A stretch of DNA of 64,000 bases from Dryas octopetala (lineage: Eukaryota > Streptophyta > Magnoliopsida > Rosales > Rosaceae). This document shows, in pieces, positions 1-11,100 of this stretch. Position numbers and translations under genes: made by a program. The stretch lies in NCBI GenBank assembly GCA_963921425.1, contig OY992839.1:3412501-3476500 (forward strand), in the 5' to 3' direction. The notes under the pieces are model-generated. The model ran no database searches. It was not told where the DNA came from and was given only the letters and a program-made list of their open reading frames with translations. Numbering within the stretch: the stretch's first letter is position 1; every line of letters starts with the position of its first letter.

Positions 1-1351
1 TAGCCTAGTTGAACCGGCCAGTGCCACTGGAAGAATGGAAGTTGTTAATTCAAGTTCAACAAGTAGGTGATCATCAGTCATTTATCATAGTTGCTTAGAC
101 TCATGATATTAATGCCTCAGGCATGGTTTATAGCAATTTTTTGTGGTAAATAAAGACTATATTTTTTTTGGTGACAAACAACAAGAATAACATTGAAAAA
201 AGTAGTAGTCTTATCAGGGGGATCACTATTGAGGCATATAAACTGTAGGTCTGGCCAGGCTGGTTTTGTAATTCCCAAGCCAATCCAAATTTTGGCTTTA
301 AATATAAAAAGAGAACAGAGTTCATTGCTGGATTGTCTTCAATCCTACAACGACATTGTAGTGTTGGTTTCCCATTATAGCCTAGGATGTGGTTATGCAT
401 ATGTCTCCATTATCATATATCTGAGATTCCCAAGCCAATCCAGATTCTTTCATTTATCTCCCAGTTATCATAAGCACTTAAGATATGGTTATCCAAGGAT
501 GCTTTTACATGTCCTTAACTTGTTCTTGACAGGTGATTCGACCACAAATTTTACCCCGAGAAGGCTGCTGAAGACATTCATTCCACGTGTAGCGAGCTCA
601 GTTGTTCACTTCATATTCAAAATATTAGCATGCATATGTCTCGTATTCCCAAGGTTGGGGAGAATATTTGTAGCGCATTATGCAGAGAACCGCTCAGAAA
701 GACCATGCAAACCACCTCCATTTGCAAATTCTAGTTCTCAGGAACAACACATTTCACAGGGAATAGAAGTAGACCCTCTCTGGCAGAGGCTGCAGCAATT
801 AGAAGGATTGGTTACTGAGTTGGTTAACAAACCTTCAAAAATTCCTCAAGAGAAAGAAGACATGCTTCATGAATCTTTGAGTCGTATTAAATCTATAGAA
901 CATGACTTACAGAAGACAAAGAAAGTAAGACAACCTTCTGTCTTGTAAGTTGTAACCTTGGGTTCTTCTGAAGTATGCAGTACTTGTACCAATCAGGCTT
1001 CTTGTTTCCATTGTATAGAGTTGGCTACTAAAAACAAGAGTTTTTCTTGCAGGCACTGCTTGCAACTGCATCAAAACAAGTGGAGCTTGCTGAGTCGCTA
1101 GAAAATTTAAAGGAGGACAACATGACTGTAAGTTCCTATTACCCGTGGAGATAAAATTGAATTTTGTTTATAAACATGGACAAATTTTGAATCTCTTTTT
1201 CTTTGTATGAGGTTGGCTATGTATTCTTTTGATTTGTTAATGTCGCTAGACAACATGAATATGCTGTTAAAACATCAGGCTTTCTCAATTTCAGGGAGCA
1301 AACTCTTGTTGGCCAAGAAGTAGTAAATATACTCACAACACGGGAAGATGA
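1..1351 (+). CDS. SEC14-like phosphatidylinositol/phosphatidylcholine transfer protein (SFH family), 3' end
   Basis: This is the C-terminal part of a plant SFH protein, a lipid-transfer protein of membranes. The N-terminal CRAL-TRIO/SEC14 domain lies before the window. I place exons at 2..62, 533..924, 1053..1127 and 1295..1351 (TGA stop). All junctions are GT-AG and phase-consistent. The visible part has the hydrophobic stretch common in this family (roughly codons from 585 to 680). After it comes the conserved coiled-coil block with WQRLQQLEGLVTELVNKP and IPQEKEDMLHESL, continuing across the splice as ALLATASKQVELAESLENLK. It ends in a short Cys/Trp tail (GANSCWPR). I am confident of the family from the coiled-coil block but cannot say which SFH paralogue it is. 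Whether the part before the window is intact cannot be seen. Confidence 0.88.
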
Positions 1352-3400
1352 GCACCGGTTTCTTGGGACAGAAGTCTACTGATAGTGCCGGCCAACAATG
1401 CCTGTTGACTCAAACACATGCAATCATTACCACATCCGAGTTCATTAAGCCAATTTTAGTTGGGTTGTCATTTAAGGTGACTTACCCTCATCCATATAAT
1501 GTTGATACAAGATTATCCAGTGTGCATGTTGGCAAAAGCACACTAGTGTGCAGAGTCATCATCTCGTTCAGATTTTTCTTCCCCTCAGCTTTCTTTGTAG
1601 TTGGCGGTTGAAAGTAGTTATCAAGAGAGTGAAGAGTAAAGAAAATAAGGTTGTTGATCGGCCCATTTAAAGTGAAGAAAAGTGTGTATAAACGTCTGTG
1701 TACATAGCATAACAAATTTTTTTTCTCTCTTTTTCTAGCTTTGTGACTGATACAGTATAATACTTTACCTTTTTGCAATTTATACCAATAGCAAATTCAC
1801 AAAAGCAAATTTTACATCTACATTTTCTTAGAGCAATGTTAGATTTCCATATATTTGAATTTATACGATGTGTGCTACTTTTAGGCTATACTTACATTAT
1901 GACTCTCACTTTAGCAACTATATATGTAGTGCTGACCTGATGGAGAAACTAGAATATTCGTATAATTTTGCTGTTGCAAAAGTAATTACTGTAAAAGCTT
2001 TCTAATTTCAGTCCCAAAAAATGCATACTTGCCCGTTGCAAAGCCTCATCAAGTTTGATGACTGTTTGGGTCAAGTGGGTCAAATGTTAGACTTAATAGA
2101 TTGCTTGACTATATTTCCAACTGTTATATATATAAAGAATCACACCATCTTTTTCCTTGAGGAAAGAAGTTTTTGCTCAGAATTAATTATGATACTCGTG
2201 GATTCCTGAAGCTCACAACAACCACATCTTCGAGGCAGGCGAAGGAAATTGTGAAATTATTATCAGAAACAACCAACGTAAAACTTTACTACTTAATTAA
2301 AACTGACAAAATAACTAGTACAAAATATTGTTCGATTTACCATCACATACCAAACCATAGTAAATATTAACTACTTAATTAAAACACTAATTAGAATTAC
2401 AAAAGCTCCCATAACCATTAATTATTACAAATATAGAATCACCTTGGAGGAGACTTCCACCGTGGGACGTAAGGAACTCTTATGTGTCATGTCGTTCCCA
2501 CCCTTATGTATTGTGTTGTGCCGGTTTAATGGGTGACAAGCGTAATCACCTCCTCGATCATTACCGATTTTGTTGTTAATCCTTAATATTGTTTGATGTA
2601 AATTGTTGATCATTGGCATACATGCCTAATGCACCAAATCGTACCGCCCAACATTTTACGGCCAAACCCTTAGAGCGCGCATCTATGTGATCAATGCAGA
2701 GTTACACTCATGTAAGACCTATGTCATATTTGCATTCAAGGTAAGCTACGCATATATAGAGTCGACAAGATGATACTTTGTTTAAACAATGACATGACCC
2801 TTTTACGAACTACAATACATATGTTTTACAAACAGCCCTATAATAAATACATAAAACATAAATAAATATGTTTGGGTACATAAATTTATATTTTAACCAC
2901 TACATGTAATTAGTACAAAAAAAAAAAATTTGTGCAAATTGGAATCAGACTATATCATCCATTGGACTCAACCCACACAAATGTTTTTGTAAGAAGCCAA
3001 GCCAAAACATTTTTTGGTTTTAAAATACATAGAATGCAATTTAAATGTTAAGGTATTGCAAGAGCGCAATTGCGGAAAATTGGAATAGGTCACACACCTC
3101 CTACAGCTCTTGTGATTGGAGAAAAATAAATTTCCTAAGGCTCTAAGGACGTTATCAATTTCGCTCGCTCTCTCTCTCTCACCAATATCTCATCAAATAA
3201 TTTCAATAGTGTCTAATTTTTATTTTTATTTTTATTTTTAACTCTTTCCATTCTTAAAAAAATAATAATAATATGAAATTGTTAAGTTGTGTACATATAC
3301 ATATATTAAATCCTCATATAATTAATATATATGATATGACACAATCTTTGAATGACACTACACCCAAAATGTATTCATAAGAATTTTGTGAATTCATATA
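1352..3400. other. Spacer downstream of the SFH gene
   Basis: The first few hundred bases should contain the SFH 3' UTR. The rest is AT-rich. Short open frames here (for example 2021-2370 and 2425-2619) match no family I know and have no splice or codon signature of a gene. I see no RNA gene. Confidence 0.6.
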
Positions 3401-3420
3401 GACTATATAGATATTTATAA

Positions 3421-4175
3421 TTAGGGTTTATTTATTAGGTCCATTGATTTTAACTACTAAATTTCAATAACTTTTTAGTTTAATTACCAAAATTAAATAG
3501 CATTTTAGATTAGGTACTAGTTGAAAAGTCAAACAAATTAATAAAGTAAAAGATATTAGAATTTACAAATATTACATCACATGCCACTACAATAAAAAAA
3601 ATATATTACATCACAAATATTACATTAATTTATACTATATTGTATTAAAAAAAAAATCAATCAAGTCACAACTTAACTGTGACTATCTTGATAAATTGAA
3701 AGAGACAACTTACACCACTATACTATATATTATTTTGAGTAAAAGTATTGTTTTGACCTCTATTTATACTATAATGTAGTATAATTTCTCTAAAAAAAAA
3801 TTCAATTAAGTCACAACTTAAGTGTGACTGTCTCACAACTTAGATGTAACCGTTCAGTCACAACTAAATTTGAAGTTGTGAGTGTTGTACAGTCACAACT
3901 AAATGTGAAGTTGAGACTACATTAGCAAATTTTCAAGATAATATAAAAGCCTCAAGGGCAATTTTGTCAAAACCTTATAAATTTTAACTAACACTCATCA
4001 TATGTAGGCTAAAGGATAAAAATGTCAAATGGAAAAGGCTCAAATCAAAGAGGTCAACATATTTGTGACCTAATCTAAAAAACTATATTTAAATTTGGTA
4101 GTTCAATTAAAATATTATATGGTTTTCATGCTATACAAAAAAATTATTGAAATTTGGTATTTAATCCTAATTTTC
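3421..4175. repeat. Degenerate inverted-repeat element (MITE-like)
   Basis: The left flank (about 3421-3515) and right flank (about 4070-4175) are imperfect inverted repeats; both contain forms of AATTTCAATAA and of a block like TTTTTTAGATTAG. The interior at about 3660-3910 repeats blocks around TCACAACTTAA and GTGACT in both orientations. No coding capacity is seen. A target-site duplication could not be fixed by eye, so the boundaries are approximate. Confidence 0.4.
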
Positions 4176-4427
4176 TATTATTTATTTTGAGCATGTTAAA
4201 ACATTATTGTTGGAATACTATGTTTTATACATTTGTTGCATTAATCATCATCATCATCATCAATTGTCTTTGATTCTTTGTGTAATACCTAGTTCTTAAA
4301 TATTGATTTTCTTGTTTGATTTAATAGAGGGGTTTTATTTAAGAAAGTGAGTTTTGAAGAGGTATGGTCCTCCAAACAAAAATAACTACAAGAATAAATT
4401 ATCAATGGTTGTAGTTTTAAATTATCA

Positions 4428-4767
4428 AGAAGGTGTAATGAAATATGGTCTCCAGAAGAAGAAGAAGGAGAAGGAGAAGAAAAAAGTTTCAATGAATCCA
4501 GTTGATATTAATCAGAAGCTTAAGATACAACTGTACAAGGTTAAGTTTTTCCCTCTTACGATGAACTTTGAGCAAGCTGTACTTAAGAAGGAAAAACTTA
4601 ACCTTGTACAGTTGTATCTTAAGCTTCTGATTAATATCAACTAGATTCATTGAAACTCTTCTTCTTCTTCTTGTACAGTTGTATCTTAAGATTCTGATTA
4701 ATATCAACTGGATTCATTGAAACTCTTTTCTTCTCCTTCTTCAAACCATATTTCATTACACCTTCCA
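4428..4767. repeat. Nested fold-back (hairpin) locus
   Basis: A block at 4485-4550 is repeated in inverted orientation at 4592-4657 with only a few mismatches, around a loop of about 40 bases. A second inverted copy follows at 4671-4735. It extends further, so that 4736-4767 pairs with 4428-4480 (both contain GGTGTAATGAAATATGG or its complement). RNA from either strand could fold into a long stem of 65 pairs or more. The open frames across it (Lys-rich, with VSMNPVDINQKLKIQLYK on either strand) only reflect the palindrome, and I do not call a protein. Confidence 0.75.
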
Positions 4768-5195
4768 GTAGCTTTTTGAATTCTTCCAGCATTTGCATTA
4801 CATTATAAGGTTGTTGCAATGAGACCAAATTGTCCAGAAAGATCAAAACATCCTAAACAAGAAGAATTGCAATGAGGGTTTGAAAAGGTCCATTCTTTTA
4901 TGCATGTATGATATATATAATTCAAGTTAATGGTATAAAGGAGGTCTCATTTCTTTGATTTATTAATATCTACATGGTTTGGTAGATCAAATTGACATGT
5001 GAACCACTGCTGCATGTATTTGTTTCATTGGCTTTGTTTGATATTTGCCTTTGTTTCAGAATTTGTTTTGTAATATTTAGCGAGATCCTTATGGCTCCAA
5101 TTCCAGGAAGCGCTACCTGCTACCTCTAGATTCACCTCCACCTCTTCATGTGTATCAACATTGACAACAGAAGCTTGAGCACCTTCCTCCACCTC

Positions 5196-5429
5196 TTAAG
5201 TCAGTGGTAGTTGGTTAGGTTCAATTTGAGACTTAGGCTGAAGTAGTGGCTGAGGACTACGACGGAGTGCGAAGGCTATAGCCTTCAACGCCTGATCAAG
5301 TCGGTAGTTTGCTTGGGCCCTCTCATTGCATTCTATGTTCCTCGCTTCCTTACGATAATTCACACAACCAACCATATGCTTTTTACCGCCCATTTTGTTC
5401 ACCTGAGCCAAACAGATTAAAACACACAA
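5196..5429 (-). pseudogene. Unrecognised short reading frame, possibly a gene or transposon fragment
   Basis: This minus-strand frame of 77 codons contains a polar, Arg/Glu-rich helix-like stretch (RKEARNIECNERAQANYRLD) followed by a Pro/Gln-rich tail. A further open stretch beyond the stop (about 5100-5195) is again acidic. The composition looks protein-like, but I recognise no family and see no start context or supporting exons. It is most likely a remnant. Confidence 0.25.
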
Positions 5430-5680
5430 TCCAAAAATTAAAATTAAATTCTAATTCAAATTTTCAGAACATTAAAACTCCAACTCGAATATGTTAAAGT
5501 AATTTTATATAATTGGCTATTTCCTAAGACAAAACGATCAACATGTAAGCATTAAGTTAGGTTGAAGCATATAAATCAAGGTTCAAATCCTGAAGCATTT
5601 CTCAAGGGTTTAGGGTGAGTTTCGATGGTCAATCTGTTTAGGTAAGGTAATGTGACTTTGAGACATTGCATTCATTGTAG

Positions 5681-6680
5681 TGATTAGATTCATATGCTTA
5701 TGTGTTTATCTTGGTTTGTATGATCGATTTTAACATAGAGATTTTTATGTCGGAGCGTAGAGATTTTTATGATGGGATCGATCAGATTTGGCAACTACTT
5801 CTGGGGGAGGCTCCGACAAATCCCCAGGCAGCTCCGGTGGCTGCCTCTGCCACGATGCTTACAGAAAACGCTGCTCCTATGGAGGTTGAGGAGTAGTTAG
5901 GGGTTTTTTTTTTTTATATGAAGGATTGTAATAAATAACTCCGAGAGACTAAGACTCAGTTCTTTTTGAGTGCTGTTATTTGCACATCCATTTTTTCTCT
6001 CATTACACACCATTTTTTCACTTCATACCTTTTTATTTTAAATACAAAAAGTACTTGTTGCCCAAAACACCTTATGGCCTATGGGCTCGTGGATTTTTTT
6101 ATTTGACTTAATCCCAGTCCATTCTCTCGAATAAAAATTACAAAGGTTACTGGGTTGGGCCTCAATATAGTGAATGAAGAAGTTCACAGACAGTCCCCAC
6201 TCGACACTTCATCGCCACCCTGCCACATCACCCTCTCTCTGCGTCCGGTATAGCCCTCATTCACGCTATTTTTTCTGTTTTTTGAAAGCTTATTTCTTTT
6301 CTAAATTATGTGAATATTCACTTTAATTACTTTTTGTTTGTTAATTATCCGATTGAATGGAATTGATGAACTGGGTCCTATCGGCATCCTCATATTGCTA
6401 ATGCTAGCTAGTTTCTTTATTCTTTCTTCTTTATGATCGATCATCAAGTGTAATGTAATTGTTTGATTTTCAGTTGCATATATAATCAGAGACAATGATT
6501 CAGATTGTATGCATCGGTTGCCTTGTGGTTGTGACTCTATACCGCTGCTTCAATCCATTCCAATTCAAGTGTTATATTGTCAATGTGGTCTAAACTTGCT
6601 TAGTTTCCTCTAAATTTATGGTAGACATATATACAGAGTTTAAGAATTATATATTTGCTTAAGAATTATTGTTGCATATT
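5681..6680. repeat. Copy A of a dispersed direct duplication
   Basis: The segment starting at 5681 reappears at 7168 in the same orientation. The match covers a small frame that runs into GGTTGAGGAGTAG (5884-5896) and a T-rich, 3'-UTR-like tail to about 6040. A second matching block here (about 6545-6680, around GTGTTATATTGTC) pairs with 7718-7845. The middle part (about 6050-6540) is not in copy B. This could be a degenerate LTR pair or a tandem duplicate of a gene 3' end. The frame at 5702-5896 has no recognisable domain. Confidence 0.6.
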
Positions 6681-7167
6681 ATTAAGAGTACTTTTATTAC
6701 TTGTATTATTGTCCCAGTCTTTATAATTTACAACTCTGATTAATCGTCGCACTCTCAACAATTGGAATGCTATTTGGAGGGTGGGGGTACCCCAAGGGTG
6801 ACCCAATTACTATCTATGGAAAATTAGAACTATTAAAGCAATGTTCAGTGGCATTGCCCGGTAATAAAAAATGTGAAGTGGGTGGTTTTAAGTCATTTGG
6901 TCAGGTGAAGCTAAACAGGCAGGAGTAGATGTGTAATATCCTTGTAACTGCCATGCGATCGTTCTCAGCACAGTAACACTTCCCTCACTCCTTTTGGTTC
7001 AGTGGTTCACCACCTTATATAAAACAGGTCACACCTCCTAGGCTCCTACATTCATTAAACTTTGCACAAAAGATGAAGGTAATATCTCTCTCTACCCGAT
7101 GTCTTTCTCTCTCTCTCTCTCTCATTTTTTCAGTTAAACTTGTTGAGTAAGCCACCGGTGGCCACAG

Positions 7168-7845
7168 TGGTTAGATTCATATGCTTATGTGTTTATCTTG
7201 GTTTGTATGATCGATTTTAACATAGAGATTTTTATGTCGTAGCGTAGAGATTTTTATGTCGTAGCCGTAGAGATTTTTATGACGGGATTGATCCGATTTG
7301 GCAGCTACTCCTGGGGGAGGCTCCGACAAATCCTCAGGCAGCTCTAGTGGCTGCCTGAGGATTTGTCGGTACTTCTAGAAAACGATGCTCTTGTGGAGGC
7401 TGAGGAGTAGTTAGGGGTTTTTTTTAATTTTTTTTTTATGAAGGATTGTAATAAATAACTCCGAGAGACTGAGACTCAATTCCTTTTGAGTGCTGTTATT
7501 TGCTTACCCATTTTTCTCTTATTACACACCTTTTTTTCACTTCATACCTTTTTTTAAAAATTTCTTAAAACACACCTCCAAAATATTCAAAATACTCTCA
7601 TTTACACACACACTGAAACCCAGCCAGCCCACACACCCTGAAGAATTGAGATCGGCGTATATAAGTCGTGAGATCGGCATATTTTACTTTGATACCGGAA
7701 GAATTGAGCGATCTTTCCAAGTGTTATATTGTCGATGCGGTCTAAACTGGCTTGGTTCCCTCCAAGTTTTTGGTAGACATATATATATACAGAGTTTAAG
7801 AAATATATATTTGCTTAAGAATTCTTGTTGCATATTATTGGGTCT
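7168..7845. repeat. Copy B of the direct duplication, with an internal palindrome
   Basis: This is the same sequence as copy A, with small insertions (an extra repeat of the GTAGAGATTTTTATG block near 7225-7280) and a new inverted repeat at 7323-7369. The colinear second block is 7718-7845. A (CT)n tract lies just upstream at about 7105-7125. Confidence 0.6.
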
Positions 7846-8152
7846 TTGCTCTTTTCCCTTGCACACCCAAAAAACCAAAAAGATGTTATCTGGTTTGTTT
7901 GGCTTATAATCACACCGAACCACTTGAAACGAAACATATCCTACGTTTGTGAGGCAACTTTTCAAATGCTGAAGTATGAAACTGAATTAATTCTACGAGT
8001 AGCCTAATTTAGTACAAACCTAAATAATTTCATTGAACCCAAATACATTATAATTTACAAAACGTTTACCAAATATCAGGGCACATCATATCACGCACCA
8101 TCCTCTTCCTTAAGAAAAAAAGAAAATAACAGATGCTTTTGCTCAGAACATA

Positions 8153-11100
8153 TTAAGAGCCACCAACGACAAGCTTTCCTTGTTCTTGAAGCTTGTGAAG
8201 CATGACAACTACTGCAGAGTCAAATGAACTCTTCTTATCAGCTCTAGCATCTCCTTTGCATTCAATAGTGCCATATTTGGGTATGTGCAAACTGATTTTT
8301 GATTCAAAGCTGCTGAAACCCGTTCTCTTTTCTGAGCCCTTGCCAAATTCAATCGGAGTTCTATACAGGAGGAAGACGCTAGTTAGTTAAGCCCACAGGA
8401 AAACAGAATAATTAACAAACACCACATAAATTTTTTTTCTTAAACCCTTAATGGAGAATGTAAGTTTGAGGGAATGATTAAAGAGAAGTAGAGTTTGGTT
8501 GATTGGAATCACCTTGATTGTTGTTCTGTGGTTGAGAATGTAGGCATTGGCCACTGCATTTTCTTACATAGCTCAAAGAGAGATTTTCGAGGTTCACCTT
8601 TCTTCATGTAGATTGGTGCAATAACTTCAAACAAGAACCAATAGCAAATAAATCAGAACAGCCTAGTTGTATTTTTAACCAAAAAAAAAAGAGAAAATAA
8701 GGATAATTCTGAGTATAAGTGCAGCCATACTTGGGGTTGCAATGTGATGACTGAGGACATTCTTTGAACAGTCATTGGCTGGGGTAGGATCTGCTGTTGG
8801 CTCTGAAGATGATTGGGTTTTAGTCATCTTTTGCTTTCTATGGATGATTGGCTCAGAAGAATCATCATCAGTTTGTTGGCTGCAGGTATCAATATCCATG
8901 TCCAGTGAAGATGAATCATCAACATGGTCAGGATCATGTCTTCTCCTTTTAGGACACTGGCCATTAGAAATTTCTCTCCTCTGCTGCATTAAAATGTATC
9001 ATACTAGTGGTGAGAAGTCAACTTTAATCTGAGACATGTGGCATATTTGATTAACAAATTGTAACTTTGACCAATCATATCAATCATAATGAGCAACATC
9101 TTACCAAAACAATCCATATAACTGAATGCTCAAAGTTTTATAAATATAATGTTCCTATTATTGGAACAATAATACTAGAGAAGAATTTTGCCAAATTTTA
9201 AACCAAGAGGCAGATGGCATGACCATATCTTGTTGAAAATAATGAGGTTAATAGTGGGTTCAAATAAAAGCAAATGCCGGTTTTATTGGTCTTGATTCTT
9301 GTACTTATGTCGAAAAAGTAGGCCATTAAGGGTTAAGCTTGTTGGGTTTAGGGTTTAGTCTTTAAGATTTATGTCGGGAAAATAATTAAATGGATGTCTA
9401 ACACAACAAAGTTTAGACATAAGCACAAAATCAGCACAAAAAATCAGACTCTACATTAATTGGGATTTGATATGGTGCCTGTAATAGTAAATATACCGAG
9501 GTAAAAAATAACTCAGGCATTTAGAAGAGCAGTGGCAAACCTCAAGCTGCTTCAACAGTTGACGAGCTGCCTTGTGTTTTGCAGCTTTTTTGTTCCGGTC
9601 ATATCCATTTCCAACCAAAAGAACATCTTCCAGCTGCAAACTCAGTTCCACATGCGCCATTGAATCCTCTTTAACACATGTACGTTTCACAAAGTACCCA
9701 AGAGAATCACATAATTCAGTCAATTTGCGTAGTGGGTGTAACTTAAGACTAGAAGGGGTTACGATTGGAGATAATAATGGTTCAAAAACCCTCCAGACTT
9801 CATCATCATTAAGCTTGGTATCAATTAGTATAGCCCCTGCTATACTTTCAACCATGTCACCAAGTGCCTGTATCAGAAGAGAGAAATGCCTGTGAGAAAA
9901 TTAAAAATTTACATAATAAATTTTTGTTTGAATGAAATATTGGAAAGTTGTGAGCCCGGTTACTTTTCAAGTTCTGAATCCATAGTAGACAACCACTTGA
10001 CACCAAATGCTTAAGTTGTTAGGAAATTGGTCAACATTATATATCAAGCTGATGCATACATCTGACATCCAAATTTTTTATATTTGAATTTAAAAAATAT
10101 AATGAAAACAATCATCAGAAAAACTTACCTTTGGACATTTTTTGTCTTCCAGTAAGATGGTGGTGTTGTGAGCTTCAGTAAGCCACCTCTCATACTCTGT
10201 TATATGACTCAGAAGTAACCCAGAGCAATGCTGAAGATGTGGATGAAGCTTTCGCCTTACAGCAGCTTGAGCAAAGTTTTCATTACTGACAGCAGCTGAA
10301 CGCAAGTCAGTCAACAGTCCTGGATTAATATCTGTGTGGCTCTGATAAAGATGCTGTGTGATTAGTAGATCCAGCACTGAGTCTCCAAGAAATTCAAGCC
10401 TCTGTCAATAATCCATGAAGTAAAAATGAGCTATTACATAGACCTCTTTATGGGAAAAAGAATGGAACAAAATATCAATTGCAACCTGGTAGCAGTAGCT
10501 GGCACCTTCAGTGGCATGTGTTATGGCCTCCTGCAACAGACCCTTTACAGAAAACTCATAGCCAAGCTTCAACTCCAAGGTAGCAATTTCATTACTTCTT
10601 GGGTTGTAGGATCTCAGAGATGCCCTTGTGATGGCTTCAGTGACTAATGAGGGTTCAATTTCACAATCAATTCCAAGCCATTTCATCACATGAAGTGCAG
10701 CAATCAATCCTCCACCGACGTAATAGGCTCCTATGAGGGCCTCAACACAATCAGCTATGGTTTTTGAGTTTATCCATCTGTGACCTCTATCACAGAATTT
10801 TCCAACCTTAACAGGAGCTTCAGTTTGGAACTTGCTGTCCAAAGGCACTTCTAAAGTATCCACTCCGCATTCACATGGATTCGGGAATCTAGAACGCTGC
10901 CCTGGAGCAACCCAACGGCGTGGTTCAAAGGCACAATCTCTTATGTATCCCTGTCAAATGAGAAATAGATTCATTGTTCTACTGCATAAAATTATGTACA
11001 ACAGGTGAAAACAGATAAATGATTGTATTTAGGTGAGAAATTGAGGTTTCTGCTAAATTAGTAGCCAGTTACTGAGTTAGGTATTGAAGCACCTTCATGC

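Noticed and set aside
193-948. A 251-codon plus frame as one exon
   Set aside because: Its first two-thirds are intron. Phase and family similarity show that the real exon starts at 533 and ends at 924.
4289-4846. Lys-rich frames on both strands as genes
   Set aside because: They arise from the palindrome and GAA/CTT runs; the same peptide appears on either strand.
5570-5600. GGTTCAAATCC as a tRNA or SINE B box
   Set aside because: No matching A box, acceptor stem or cloverleaf can be built around it.
7146-7175. GTGGCCACAGTGGTTAG as a SINE A box
   Set aside because: Spacing does not fit the A-box consensus and no B box follows at the expected distance.
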